NCBI RefSeq assembly: GCF_009758015.1
Contig: NZ_WSEL01000009.1
Span: forward strand, 1,054,001-1,118,000
Direction of reading: 5' to 3'
Origin: Ramlibacter pinisoli
Lineage (GTDB): Bacteria > Pseudomonadota > Gammaproteobacteria > Burkholderiales > Burkholderiaceae_C
Length of the DNA stretch: 64,000 bases
The translations under genes were made by a program, and so were the position numbers. Below the pieces are notes generated by a model. It ran no database searches, was not told where the DNA came from, and saw only the letters and a program-made list of their open reading frames with translations. Positions within the stretch are counted from its first letter, which is position 1; each line of letters begins with the position of its first letter. Positions 54,010 through 63,383 of this stretch are shown here, in pieces.

Positions 54010-54792
54010 ATGACAAACAGCCAGACGTCCCGACCGGTCGCCCTGGTCACGGGCGGCCGCCGGGGCATCGGCCGCGGCATCGCTCTAGCGCTTGCCGCGC
54101 AAGGCTTCGACGTCGCCATTGCCGACCTTGCACAAGACGCGGATGCCAACGAGACGGTGGCCGGTGTTCGTGCGCGGGGGATGCGTGCCGCCTTCTTCGC
54201 GTGCGATGTCTCCGACCTGCAGTCCCACGCCCGTCTGTTGGACGCGATACGGGAGCAACTCGGTCCCGTGGACTGCCTCGTGAACAACGCGGGCATCAGC
54301 GTGTCCAGGCGTGGCGACCTGCTCGAGGCCACGCCCGAGAGCTTCGATCAACTTCTGCACGTCAACCTCCGGGGGCCCTTCTTCCTGACCCAACGGGTGG
54401 CGGCGCACTTTGCAGCCGACCGGGAGAGCCGGCACTACCGATCCATCATCAACATCTCGTCGGCCAACTCCTTCGCGGCGTCGACCAACCGCGGTGAGTA
54501 CTGCCTCTCGAAGGCCGCCATCACCATGGCGACGAAACTGTTCGCCGTCCGGCTGGGAGAGATCGGCGTCGGGGTGTTCGAGATCCGGCCCGGGGTGATC
54601 CGCAGTGCCATGACCAGCGTGGCGCAGGCCGACTATGACAAGCGCATCGCCGAGGGCCTGAGCCCGATCCGCCGGTGGGGAACGCCCGATGACGTCGGCA
54701 AGGCAGCGGCGGCGCTGGCCGGCGGGTCGTTCCCCTTCAGCACCGGCGAGGCCATCCATGTCGACGGCGGCTTCCATGTCCAGCGCCTCTGA
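54010..54792 (+). CDS. Short-chain dehydrogenase/reductase
   Basis: A 260-residue classical SDR. The cofactor motif is TGGRRGIG (14-21), NNAG is present, and the catalytic tetrad includes the serine in INISSANS and YCLSK. The C-terminal FSTGEAIHVDGGFHVQRL is typical of sugar or 3-ketoacyl reductases. It follows the Bug receptor by 24 bases with an AGGAA site. It probably oxidises a hydroxy-acid or sugar-derived substrate before DUF993 acts. Confidence 0.9.
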   Translation: MTNSQTSRPVALVTGGRRGIGRGIALALAAQGFDVAIADLAQDADANETVAGVRARGMRAAFFACDVSDLQSHARLLDAIREQLGPVDCLVNNAGISVSRRGDLLEATPESFDQLLHVNLRGPFFLTQRVAAHFAADRESRHYRSIINISSANSFAASTNRGEYCLSKAAITMATKLFAVRLGEIGVGVFEIRPGVIRSAMTSVAQADYDKRIAEGLSPIRRWGTPDDVGKAAAALAGGSFPFSTGEAIHVDGGFHVQRL

Positions 54793-54849
54793 GGCGACAA
54801 CCCATCACCGCTCCACCAGCCAGCACTCCAGGAACAAGGCCAGAGAACC

Positions 54850-56016
54850 ATGCAAGTCCGCCTTCCCCAGGCCGACGGTAGCGTCAAGTCCTACCGACTC
54901 CAGGCAAACCCGATCCGCCCGGACGGGCTGCCGCCTCCCTTCAGCCGGACGGTCTATGCGGCGGCGCACGTCGTGGTCGACCCACTGGAGACCGTCGACC
55001 CCTGGGATGCGTCTCCCCGCATCGACTGGGAGCGCACCCTTGCGTTTCGCGAGCACCTCTACCGCCTCGGCTTCAAGGTTGCCGAAGCCATGGACACGGC
55101 ACAGCGCGGCATGGGCGTGGACTGGCCCGTAGCCCGCGAACTGATCCAGCGCAGCGTGCGCCATGCGCGCTCCGTGGGTGGTGACCTGGCCTGCGGCGTC
55201 GGCACGGATCAACTGCCCGCAGACGCCTCCCTGACGCTGGACAAGGTGGAAGCCGCGTACCGCGAGCAACTCGGCGTCGTCGAGGCCGAAGGCGGGCAGG
55301 TGATCCTGATGTGCAGTCGTGCGCTGGCGCGCTGCGCCCGGGGAAGCGAAGACTACCTGGCCATGTACGGGCGCCTGCTTCGCGACGCGTCCAGGCCGGT
55401 CGTGCTCCACTGGCTGGGCGAGATGTTCGACCCGGCGCTGCGCGGCTACTGGGGCAGCACCGACATCCCCCAGGCGCTCGACACGGTCGCCAGCGTGATC
55501 GCGGAGAACCGGGGGAAGGTCGAGGGCATCAAGGTCTCGCTGCTCGACGCCAGATGGGAGCGCGAACTGCGCAAGAGGCTGCCGCCCGGCGTGAAGATGT
55601 ACACCGGCGACGACTTCAACTACGCAGAGCTGATCGCCGGCGACGACACCGGCTACTCGCATGGACTCCTGGGGATCTTCGACCCCATCGCGCCCGTCGC
55701 TGCCGTCGCCCTGGCGGAACTCGCCGCCGGCCGTGTCGACCGCTTCCGCGAACTCCTCGACCCGACGGTTCACCTGTCACGCGAGATCTTTCGCGCGCCG
55801 ACGCGCCACTACAAGGCCGGCGTCGTGTTCCTCGCATGGCTCAATGGGCATCAGGACCACTTCTCGATGGCCGGCGGCCTGCAGTCGGCACGCGGTGCTG
55901 CGCATTTCGCCAAGGTCTTCGAGCTTGCCGACGCCTGCGGCGTACTGACGGATCCGGAGCTTGCGTCCCTGCGGATGAAGCGCTATCTCTCGGTCGCGTG
56001 CGGGATCTCCGACTAG
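54850..56016 (+). CDS. DUF993 / dihydrodipicolinate-synthase-like protein
   Basis: A 388-residue protein whose pattern matches DUF993 (DHDPS-like aldolase superfamily): FREHLYRLGFKVAEAMDTAQRGMGVDW, LACGVGTDQL, HWLGEMFDPALRGYWG and VEGIKVSLLD, where the lysine of the superfamily's Schiff base may lie. The TIM-barrel fold suggests a retro-aldol or dehydratase step. It is the last gene of the LacI-controlled operon. The precise reaction is not known. Confidence 0.8.
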   Translation: MQVRLPQADGSVKSYRLQANPIRPDGLPPPFSRTVYAAAHVVVDPLETVDPWDASPRIDWERTLAFREHLYRLGFKVAEAMDTAQRGMGVDWPVARELIQRSVRHARSVGGDLACGVGTDQLPADASLTLDKVEAAYREQLGVVEAEGGQVILMCSRALARCARGSEDYLAMYGRLLRDASRPVVLHWLGEMFDPALRGYWGSTDIPQALDTVASVIAENRGKVEGIKVSLLDARWERELRKRLPPGVKMYTGDDFNYAELIAGDDTGYSHGLLGIFDPIAPVAAVALAELAAGRVDRFRELLDPTVHLSREIFRAPTRHYKAGVVFLAWLNGHQDHFSMAGGLQSARGAAHFAKVFELADACGVLTDPELASLRMKRYLSVACGISD

Positions 56017-56219
56017 GTGCCGGGACGCCCGCCAGGGCGGCTCCTGGCCGATTGCGGACCTTCACTCATGGCGGGGCGGCCGACCCAATCCAAGAGGTGC
56101 ACACGGAGAACCAGTCGACGGATGCCTCGGGACGCACGCTGATCGGCATTTGAGCCGACGTCCGACATGTTGCCGGCGCTGAAATCCTAGTCTGTCACGA
56201 CACTCTTGGGAGACACGCC

Positions 56220-56531
56220 ATGCCCAGCAACAACAACCTCGATTCGACCGGTGAACGCGCCGAGGCCACCGAGGCAATGGAATCAACACCGATCAGCGGC
56301 AAGAAGCATGAGTACCGGGCCGACGGGGATCACCGCCCCCGTCAGGACGCAGCGACGGTTGAGGGTGGCACGACGGATGCCGTCGGCCGAGCCGCGGCGG
56401 AGCAAGAGGCAGCGCCCGAGGTCGGAGTTGAGACTGAGCGTCACATCAGCGAAGGCATTCCCGGTGCGGGTCGGTCGACTGAAACAAGCACGGTGCCCGA
56501 TGCGCAGCGGGAACGCGGACCGCGCGGCTGA
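56220..56531 (+). CDS. Small hydrophilic protein of unknown function
   Basis: A 103-residue, highly charged, probably disordered protein rich in Glu, Ala, Thr and Arg, without any hydrophobic segment. The ATG is preceded by GGGAGA at proper distance, which is the main support for its being a gene. It may be a stress-related or hydrophilin-like protein; no family is recognised. Confidence 0.45.
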   Translation: MPSNNNLDSTGERAEATEAMESTPISGKKHEYRADGDHRPRQDAATVEGGTTDAVGRAAAEQEAAPEVGVETERHISEGIPGAGRSTETSTVPDAQRERGPRG

Positions 56532-57081
56532 CCGTCCGTCTTTTCAGCAGTTGACCTGAGAGCGGCATCGCGCCAGTGCGCGTTGGTCACTTGGCGCGCA
56601 TCCCGGGACCGTGAGCTGGTGATGCGACAACACCCCAGCAAGACAGAGAGGCGGCGACGGTCGCTCGCAGGATCAGCCCCGATCATCAGGCTGGGGCCTG
56701 CGCCAGGCTTACCCATCCCGGCCTTTCGGGCTTCCAGCGGCTTGACCATCGCCTTGAGGTCGAGGCTGGATCGTGAAGCGCGCTGACGTGGCGTCGGACC
56801 AGATCGCGAAACTTGAGCGCGGCTCGAGTGGGTGAGCCAGCGGTTCACTGACCGAGCGGGCCCCTCGGCCAGTTGCTTCCCAAATTCGCGCGACTCGGGG
56901 AAGCGTTGTGCCTGCAGGTTCGCGCGGCCTTCCTTGCTGACGCTGGTTGAGCCGCGGCTCCGCGGGCACGTCCTGGCCAGGGCGCATGGCATTGCGCCGG
57001 ACTTCCGACCCTTCGGGGTTGCGGGTTTCCGCCCCGCTGTCAGCGCGAATATGCTCCAATTGGATTCCACGCAGATTCCAT
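56532..57081. other. 550-base region without a supported gene
   Basis: Frames through this stretch are open because of high GC content, but none has a natural start, ribosome site or recognisable protein. The composition is less regular than in the flanking genes, so it may be decayed coding sequence. At the right end an AT-rich segment (about 57045-57091) holds the promoter and repeat-type operator of the CopG-like gene. Confidence 0.5.
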
Positions 57082-57091
57082 ATGGATTCCA
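57063..57091. promoter_or_regulatory. Three GATTCCA repeats, 11-bp period (candidate CopG-type operator)
   Basis: GATTCCA occurs at 57063, 57074 and 57085, exactly 11 bases apart, with a TCCATATGGA palindrome at 57077-57086 between the last two. The array overlaps the start codon of the ribbon-helix-helix gene. Helically phased repeats are typical for cooperative binding by such regulators, so autoregulation is likely. Confidence 0.55.
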
Positions 57092-57516
57092 TGAAGCCCG
57101 CCACCAGCGCTGTCGAACCCCGGCCCAAGGCCGGAGAAACCGAGAAGATGACCATCAACGTCGGCGTGGTCGACCTTGGCCAGGTCGACTTGCTCGTCCA
57201 GGAGGGCTACTACTCCAACCGCTCCGATCTCGTGCGAACGGCGCTGAGAAATCAGCTGGCGCTGCACGCCGAGGCGGTCAAACAGACTGTGGCCCGGCGC
57301 ACCCTGGTCGTCGGTCTGCAGCACTTCACACGCGTGGACCTCGAACGTGCCGTGGCGGCAGGCGAGCGTCTGCAGGTGCAGGTCGTCGGGCTTGCTCGCA
57401 TCGCCGACGACGTCACCCCTGAGCTTGCGCGCGCCGCCATCGAATCGGTCACCGTTCTCGGTGCGTTCCAGGCCAGCACCGCTGTCCGGAAAGCGCTTTC
57501 CGACCGCATCCGCTAA
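57082..57516 (+). CDS. CopG-type (ribbon-helix-helix) transcriptional regulator
   Basis: A 144-residue protein. The core ETEKMTINVGVVDLGQVDLL is the ribbon and LVQEGYYSNRSDLVRTALRN contains the helices of a ribbon-helix-helix DNA-binding fold. The C-terminal part (TPELARAAIESVTVLGAFQAS) is conserved in regulators that sit next to PHB-depolymerase-type esterases. The translation start could also be ATG 57091 or 57148. It lies 30 bases upstream of the esterase, presumably controlling it. Confidence 0.78.
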   Translation: MDSMKPATSAVEPRPKAGETEKMTINVGVVDLGQVDLLVQEGYYSNRSDLVRTALRNQLALHAEAVKQTVARRTLVVGLQHFTRVDLERAVAAGERLQVQVVGLARIADDVTPELARAAIESVTVLGAFQASTAVRKALSDRIR

Positions 57517-57546
57517 GAGCCCTCCCCTTCCAACTTGAAAGTAGCA

Positions 57547-58734
57547 ATGCATCGCCTCTCCAATCTCCGACTGCCGTCGTTCGACGCCAACAAGATCACC
57601 GACACCATCCAGCGGGCTCTCGCCTCCGCCGGTCTCGACACGACGTCCGGCCCCATGGCCAGCGTCACCCAGACAATTGCCCAGGCCCTGTCGTCGAATG
57701 GGATGCGCGATCCCAGGATGGCAACTGCTGCGCCTGATGCGCACATCGACGTCCCCGGGCGGATGGCGGACGCACCGGTCGCCCCGCGTGACGGGCCGCG
57801 CCAGCGGCCAGGGACCATCGACGCCGAAACGCCTGGCACCTTCCAGGCACATGAATTCCGCAATGCCATCGGCAGTCGCGCCTACAAGCTGTACGTTCCC
57901 ACCCGCGTCGTCGAGCAGCCGCCCCTGGTCGTCATGTTGCACGGCTGTACCCAATCTGCAGACGACTTTGCCGCCGGCACCCGGATGAACCGGCTGGCCG
58001 AGGAACACGGCTTCCTGGTGGTCTATCCCGAGCAGGCGGCGCAGGCGAACATGTCGAAGTGCTGGAACTGGTTCAAGGCCCAGGACCAGGTGCGCGACGC
58101 CGGGGAGCCCGCGTTGATCGTGGGCATCGTTCGCGAAGTGGCAGCGCGTCACGGCGTGGACCCGCGCCGCATCTTCGTCGCCGGGCTGTCCGCCGGCGCG
58201 GCCATGGCCGTGGTCCTGGGGCAGGCCTACCCCGAAGTCTTTGCCGGCGTCGGCGCGCATTCGGGACTGCCCTATGCGAGTGCCCACGACATCCCCTCGG
58301 CCATGGCGGCGATGAAGGGCGGTCGCGGACGCGCAGGTGCCGGCCTCCCATCCGCCGCCTCCGCGCCAGTCCGGGCCACCCGGCACGCGGTGCCCACCAT
58401 CGTCTTCCATGGCGACCGGGATCACACCGTGCAGCACGACAACGGCATGCAGATCGTCAACCAGGCTCAGGAGGCCTTCCGGGGCGAGCGCAACGGGGCG
58501 CCCCTGCAATCGACCACGCAGCGCGCGACGTCGCCAGCGGGACGCAGCTACAGCCGTACCGTGCATGCCGACCCGGATGGAGCCGCGACGATCGAATCGT
58601 GGACGCTCCACGGCGCCGGGCACGCCTGGTCGGGCGGCCACGCGAGCGGCTCCTACACCGACGGCAGCGGTCCCGATGCATCCGCTGAAATGATCCGCTT
58701 CTTCCTGGCGCTTCCCCGGGCTGGTTCGGCGTGA
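57547..58734 (+). CDS. PHB depolymerase-family esterase
   Basis: A 395-residue alpha/beta hydrolase of the Esterase_PHB group. A low-complexity N-terminal region of about 110 residues precedes the catalytic domain. Motifs are VVMLHGCTQSADDF, the nucleophile box GLSAGAAM, GDRDHTV with the acid and GAGHAWSGG with the histidine. There is no signal peptide, so it is an intracellular or membrane-associated enzyme that cleaves polyhydroxybutyrate or an aryl ester. It is coupled with the CopG gene upstream. ATG 57547 is chosen; TTG 57535 is possible. Confidence 0.88.
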   Translation: MHRLSNLRLPSFDANKITDTIQRALASAGLDTTSGPMASVTQTIAQALSSNGMRDPRMATAAPDAHIDVPGRMADAPVAPRDGPRQRPGTIDAETPGTFQAHEFRNAIGSRAYKLYVPTRVVEQPPLVVMLHGCTQSADDFAAGTRMNRLAEEHGFLVVYPEQAAQANMSKCWNWFKAQDQVRDAGEPALIVGIVREVAARHGVDPRRIFVAGLSAGAAMAVVLGQAYPEVFAGVGAHSGLPYASAHDIPSAMAAMKGGRGRAGAGLPSAASAPVRATRHAVPTIVFHGDRDHTVQHDNGMQIVNQAQEAFRGERNGAPLQSTTQRATSPAGRSYSRTVHADPDGAATIESWTLHGAGHAWSGGHASGSYTDGSGPDASAEMIRFFLALPRAGSA

Positions 58735-58786
58735 AGTGGTGGCAACAGTCAGTGTCGCCAGACCGGCCAAGCTGAAGGGCACTTCT

Positions 58787-58803
58787 AGCGCGCTCGGCGC
58801 GCT
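58787..58803. terminator. Hairpin after the esterase gene
   Basis: AGCGCGC-TCG-GCGCGCT, a perfect 7-bp stem with a 3-base loop, lies 53 bases after the esterase stop in an otherwise noncoding 264-base gap. No T-run follows. Confidence 0.4.
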
Positions 58804-58998
58804 GAGCGTGTGGTGCTCTGTAGCGGCACTCGGATTCGGCGACAGCTCAGGTCATGCGCCTGCTTTTCTCCTGCAGCAACCGCACCGCCGAGGCGCGCCG
58901 CACAGAAGTTGCATCCGGTAGCTTTGCCCCCGCGGATTGCACTGGAAGCTGCCGCTCCCAGCAAAGGCCGAAGTTCAAGGCCGCACAGGAGGCTTCAG

Positions 58999-60381
58999 AT
59001 GAGGAATGTGAACCATCCGACCGTTCGGATTTCGGTCGCTGTGGCGGCGCTTTGGCTGAGCGCTTGCGGCGGCGGTGGAGGCGGTGACGCGGCGGTGGGC
59101 GGCGCCTCCCCGCCCGCAAGTGCCGGCATCCCTGCCGCTCCCACGCCGGCCGCGGACAGCCCGGCCGCGGCGCCAACACCGGTGGCAGGCACGCCGGCCC
59201 CGGCACCAGTGGCAGGCACGCCGGCCCCGGCCGCGGGGGCGCCCACGACCGCTCCGGTTGCTCCGGCCGCAGCACTGGCATGGACCCCGGCCGCGGGCCT
59301 GCCGACGGTCCCGTGGCACTGGGTCGCCTCCAACCCCACCGGCACCGTGCTGGCCGCAGCCGCGATTCCGACCGGTGTGTTCATCTCGAGGAACTCCGGC
59401 ACGTCATGGGTCAACACGCAGCTGCCGCAGGCGAACTGGATCTCGCTGGACATGGATGCCACCGGGCAGGTCATGTTCGCTGTCGCCTTCACGGGGGGGA
59501 TGTACCGGTCCGTGGACGGCGGCACGACCTGGTCCCGGGTCGACATTCTCTTCAACCCCGGCGAGAGCCTCGCCTACGAGTCGGTCACCGTCTCGCAGGA
59601 CGGCCAGCGGATCGTGGCCGTGGTGTTGAACGGGCCCATGTTCGTGTCCCAGAACGGCGGGGCGAGTTTCACGCAGGCAGGCGGCAGCGCCGCGGCCGCC
59701 AACGGCTGGCGGTCCGTCGACAGCTCGGCCGACGGGTCCGTGGTCGTGGCCGTCACCCAGGGCGTGGGCACGCAGCCGGGCCAGGTGCACGTGTCCATCG
59801 ACGGCGGCGCCACATTCACCCCGCGGGTCGTGCCGCTGAGCGGCGCAGCGAACCCAGGCGGGTGGTACCGGGTGGCAATGTCGGACGACGGCAACACGAT
59901 CGCCGTCGCCGGCAACACCGACTTCGCGGGAACCAGCACCGGCCTGTTCGTCTCGCGCGACCGCGGCCTCACCTGGGTCCAGGGAAACCCGACCTCCGGG
60001 ACGTACACCGCGATCGACACCTCAGCCACTGGTGACGTCATTGCGGCCACGCTGTCCGGCGCCACCGGCCAGGTCCTGCTGTCCAGCAATGGAGGCACGT
60101 CCTTCGCGGCGCTCACCGCCCCGGCCGGGGAGACCAACTGGCGCTCGCTGGCCATGGATGCAGCGGCCACCCGCCTGATCCTGGCGGCAGGGACCTTCAC
60201 CGCCCCCGGCACGAACGGGCAGGTGTATCTCTCGTCCGGCACGGTCGCGGTACCAGCGCCAGCGCCGGTTGCGTCTGCACCGGCGACGACCACGTCATCA
60301 ACAGCCGGTGCATCGGGCACGGCACCGGCGGCTGCCGCGCCGGCGGCGACGCCCGCCTCGACACCGGCGGCGACACCGTAA
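58999..60381 (+). CDS. BNR/sialidase-type beta-propeller lipoprotein
   Basis: A 460-residue surface or periplasmic lipoprotein. The signal ends in a lipobox (WLSACG), followed by a stretch of about 70 residues rich in Ala, Pro and Thr with a direct repeat (VAGTPAPA). The body contains repeated BNR-like units (RNSGTSW, VDGGTTW, QNGGASF, IDGGATF, SRDRGLTW, SNGGTSF), suggesting a propeller fold. The tail is again Pro/Ala/Thr-rich. It starts after CAGGAGG. No enzymatic activity is implied by the repeats alone. Confidence 0.8.
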   Translation: MRNVNHPTVRISVAVAALWLSACGGGGGGDAAVGGASPPASAGIPAAPTPAADSPAAAPTPVAGTPAPAPVAGTPAPAAGAPTTAPVAPAAALAWTPAAGLPTVPWHWVASNPTGTVLAAAAIPTGVFISRNSGTSWVNTQLPQANWISLDMDATGQVMFAVAFTGGMYRSVDGGTTWSRVDILFNPGESLAYESVTVSQDGQRIVAVVLNGPMFVSQNGGASFTQAGGSAAAANGWRSVDSSADGSVVVAVTQGVGTQPGQVHVSIDGGATFTPRVVPLSGAANPGGWYRVAMSDDGNTIAVAGNTDFAGTSTGLFVSRDRGLTWVQGNPTSGTYTAIDTSATGDVIAATLSGATGQVLLSSNGGTSFAALTAPAGETNWRSLAMDAAATRLILAAGTFTAPGTNGQVYLSSGTVAVPAPAPVASAPATTTSSTAGASGTAPAAAAPAATPASTPAATP

Positions 60382-60660
60382 CGGTAGGGGGACGGGCTGC
60401 TTCATTTGCGGTCCCGATCCGGATGACAACGCATAGGGCTGTACTTCGCTCCGTGCGATGTCGCGAGCGTGTCGAGGCGCCGGCTTGGCGCGACGCTGCC
60501 GGCATGTACGACCGCACACGTCAACCGTGTCGGGCTCCCATCAGGCGGCGAATCGCACCGGATCGACGCAGCCGACACACGACGCCAGTGCAGCGCTGGA
60601 GGCATGGCGCGTGTGTTCGGCCATGAATTCGAGGAACACGCGCGTGCACTTCGTCTTGCG

Positions 60661-62007
60661 TCAGGCCCGCGCGGCAAGGACGCGATCGACCATCACCCCA
60701 GCCTGACCGAGATTCTTGGCCGGGTCGCAGAACGCCTCGAGCTGCGCACGCGTGACGTGCTTCGAGACCTCCGGGTGAGCAGCCAGGATGTCGATCAGCG
60801 GGCGATCCTCCGTGACGGCTTGGCGACAGAGGTCGTACACCAGGTCGTGCGCGTACTCGCGGCCGATGTAGGGGCCCAAGCCCATCATCACTGCCTCCGA
60901 CATCACGAGGCCGTTCGTCATGTCGATGTTGGCACGCATGCGGGTCGCGTCGACTTCCAGCCCCTTGAGGATGAACTTCGTCTGCTTCAGGGCGCCGGAC
61001 AGCAGGCAGAAGATCTCCGGCAACGCCACCCATTCGATCTCCCAGGGGCCGGTCGATCGCTCATGGTCGGCGACCATCGCGTCCATCAGGGCGGCGGCGT
61101 GCTGGCGCGCCACGGAGATGTTGGCGTGGATGTACAGGCAGGAGATGGGGTTGCGCTTCTGCGGCATGGTGGACGACGAACCGCGGCCCGGTGCGAAGGG
61201 CTCGAACACCTCGCCGACCTCGGTCTGCATCATCAGCTTGACATCCATCGCGATCTTTCCCAGCGAGCCGCCCACCAGGCCCAGGAAGGCTCCCACCTCC
61301 GCGATGGTGTCGCGCACCGTGTGCCAGGAGATGAGTGGTTGCGCCAGGCCGAGCTCCTTCATCAGGGCGGCCTGGGTCTCCATCGCGCCACTCTCCAGGG
61401 ACGACAGCGTCCCCGAGGCGCCGCCGAACTCGCCCATGAGGACCCTGGGCTTCAGTTGCTGCAGCCGTTGGCGGTGGCGGTCGATGCCGGCCAGGATGGA
61501 GGCCATCTTGTAGCCGAACGTGATCGGCGTGGCCTGCTGCAGGTTGGAGCGCCCGATGACGGGCGTGTCCCGGTACTTGCGCGCCAGCACGGCGAGCGCC
61601 TCGCCGATCTCGTCGAGATCGTGCTCCACGAGCGCCAGGCTTTCCCGGATCTGCAGCACGGCGGCGGTGTCGGTGATGTCCTGGGTGGTCGCTCCCCAAT
61701 GGCAGAACTCCCCCAACCCGTCGCGGCAGTTGGCGTTGATCTGGTTGACCACGGCGATGATCGGGTAGCCGATCTGCTCGGTCTTGGCCTTGAGCCTCGG
61801 CCAGTCGATCTGCGAGAGCTCGCAGTTCTTCACGATCTCGTCGGCGGCCTCTTTCGGAATGATCCCGAGGGCGCCCTGCACCTTGGCCAGGGCCCGCTCG
61901 ATCTCCAGGTACTTGGACGTGCGGTTCTCGTCGGACCAGACGTCGCGCATGCGCGCATCGCTGAACATGTCGCCGAAGATGCGCGAGTCGATGATGGTGG
62001 AAGCCAT
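60661..62007 (-). CDS. Adenylosuccinate lyase/fumarase-superfamily lyase
   Basis: A 448-residue homotetrameric lyase. The superfamily signature GSSSTMPQKRNP is intact, with HWGATTQDITDT and TGPWEIEWVALPE as other conserved blocks. The pattern is closest to the 3-carboxy-muconate cycloisomerase/adenylosuccinate lyase-like group used in catabolic clusters; it is probably not the housekeeping PurB. GAGAGA lies ahead of ATG 62007. It follows the CoA-transferase and MaoC genes on the same strand and may cleave a C-N or C-C bond in the same pathway. Confidence 0.88.
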   Translation of the reverse strand: MASTIIDSRIFGDMFSDARMRDVWSDENRTSKYLEIERALAKVQGALGIIPKEAADEIVKNCELSQIDWPRLKAKTEQIGYPIIAVVNQINANCRDGLGEFCHWGATTQDITDTAAVLQIRESLALVEHDLDEIGEALAVLARKYRDTPVIGRSNLQQATPITFGYKMASILAGIDRHRQRLQQLKPRVLMGEFGGASGTLSSLESGAMETQAALMKELGLAQPLISWHTVRDTIAEVGAFLGLVGGSLGKIAMDVKLMMQTEVGEVFEPFAPGRGSSSTMPQKRNPISCLYIHANISVARQHAAALMDAMVADHERSTGPWEIEWVALPEIFCLLSGALKQTKFILKGLEVDATRMRANIDMTNGLVMSEAVMMGLGPYIGREYAHDLVYDLCRQAVTEDRPLIDILAAHPEVSKHVTRAQLEAFCDPAKNLGQAGVMVDRVLAARA

Positions 62008-62157
62008 GGGGTTGTCTCTCTCAAAGGATGTGGAAGAAGTCGGTCGCGGGCCACGCCCGGCGCGGTTCCTGCTCCACCGCGGGACGGTCGACCATGCAGC
62101 CGTCCAGGCGGGAGGCGGTGCGCGGGTGCGCGTCGGGATGGGCCACGGCTTGCACCG

Positions 62158-63348
62158 TCAGATCGCCGCCGCCGAGCGCAGGGTTTCGATGGCGGTGGCG
62201 CTGTAGCCCAGCTCCGCGAGGATGGCGTCGGTGTGCTCGCCGAGCGCGGGGACCGGACCCATGCGAGGGCCCACGTCCCAGCTGCCGGGCGGCAGCAAGG
62301 CGGGCAGTGACCCCTGCGGCGATCCGACTTCGCTCCAGCGGCCCCTCGCTTTCAACTGCGGATGCGCCCAGACATCCCGCATCGTGTTGACCTGGGCGTT
62401 CGCGATCTGCGCGGCCTCCAGCCGTTCGAGCACCTGTGCAACGGTCAGCGACGCGAACGCCTCGACGATGATCCCGCGCAGCGCCTCGCGCTCGGCCACG
62501 CGCTTGTAGTTGGCGGTGAACCGGGGGTCGGTGGCGATGGCCGGCTGCCGCAGGACCTTCTCGCAAAAGGCCGCCCACTCGCGCTCGTTCTGCAGGCCCA
62601 GCATCACCGTGCCCCCATCGCCGGCGGGAAACGGGCCATAGGGGTAGATCGTGGCGTGGCTGGCGCCCGTCCGCGGGGGCGGCTCGGCGCCGTCGAACGC
62701 GTAGTACAGCGGGTAGCTGGTCCATTCGGCGAGGGATTCCAGCATGGAGATGTCGATCCGCTGCCCCTTGCCGGTCTGGCCCCGTTGCAGCAAGGCCGCC
62801 AGGATGTTGGTGTACGCGTACATCCCCGCGGCGATGTCCGCGATCGAAGGGCCCGCCTTGCAGGGCTCCTCGGGCGTGCCGGTGACCGACACGAAGCCGG
62901 CCTCGCTCTGGATCAGCAGGTCGTAGGCCTTCTTGTCCCGGTACGGGCCGGGGCTGGCCGGGTCGTCACCATAGCCTGAGATGTCGCACACGATGAGCTC
63001 CGGCTTGCGCCTGGAGAGCTGCTCGTACCCCAAGCCCAGCCTCGCGGCCGCGCCCGGGGCCAGGTTCTGCACGACCACATCCGCCTTCTCGGTCACCAGC
63101 CGTTCCAGCACCCGCGCGGCTTCGGGATGCTTGACGTCGAGCGTCAGGCTTTCCTTGGATCGGTTGGTCCAGACGAAGTGCGAAGACAGGCCCCGCACCC
63201 GCTGGTCGTACCCGCGGGCGAAATCGCCCGAACCCGGCCGTTCGATCTTGATGACGCGCGCGCCCAGGTCCGCCAGCTGGCGGGTGGCGAACGGGGCGGC
63301 GATGGCGTGTTCGAGCGTGACGACGGTCAGGCCCTGGAGTGGCTGCAT
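62158..63348 (-). CDS. CaiB/BaiF (class III) CoA-transferase
   Basis: A 396-residue enzyme that moves CoA between carboxylic acids. Family blocks are LTVVTLEHAIAAPFATRQLADLGARVIKIE, SSHFVWTNRSKESLTLDVKH, NLAPGAAARLGLGYEQL, and the likely catalytic aspartate region PSIADIAAGMYAYTNILAAL. AGGAAAC lies ahead of ATG 63348. It lies between a MaoC-type hydratase and a lyase, so the pathway probably activates an acid to its CoA ester and then hydrates it. Confidence 0.92.
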   Translation of the reverse strand: MQPLQGLTVVTLEHAIAAPFATRQLADLGARVIKIERPGSGDFARGYDQRVRGLSSHFVWTNRSKESLTLDVKHPEAARVLERLVTEKADVVVQNLAPGAAARLGLGYEQLSRRKPELIVCDISGYGDDPASPGPYRDKKAYDLLIQSEAGFVSVTGTPEEPCKAGPSIADIAAGMYAYTNILAALLQRGQTGKGQRIDISMLESLAEWTSYPLYYAFDGAEPPPRTGASHATIYPYGPFPAGDGGTVMLGLQNEREWAAFCEKVLRQPAIATDPRFTANYKRVAEREALRGIIVEAFASLTVAQVLERLEAAQIANAQVNTMRDVWAHPQLKARGRWSEVGSPQGSLPALLPPGSWDVGPRMGPVPALGEHTDAILAELGYSATAIETLRSAAAI

Positions 63349-63383
63349 GGTTCGTTTCCTTCCGGATGGATTCGCCAAGGGTG

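Noticed and set aside
56441..57070. A 209-codon minus-strand frame in the gene-poor stretch
   Set aside because: It is Arg- and Ser-rich without motifs and overlaps a better-supported small gene; it is probably a chance frame or decayed sequence.
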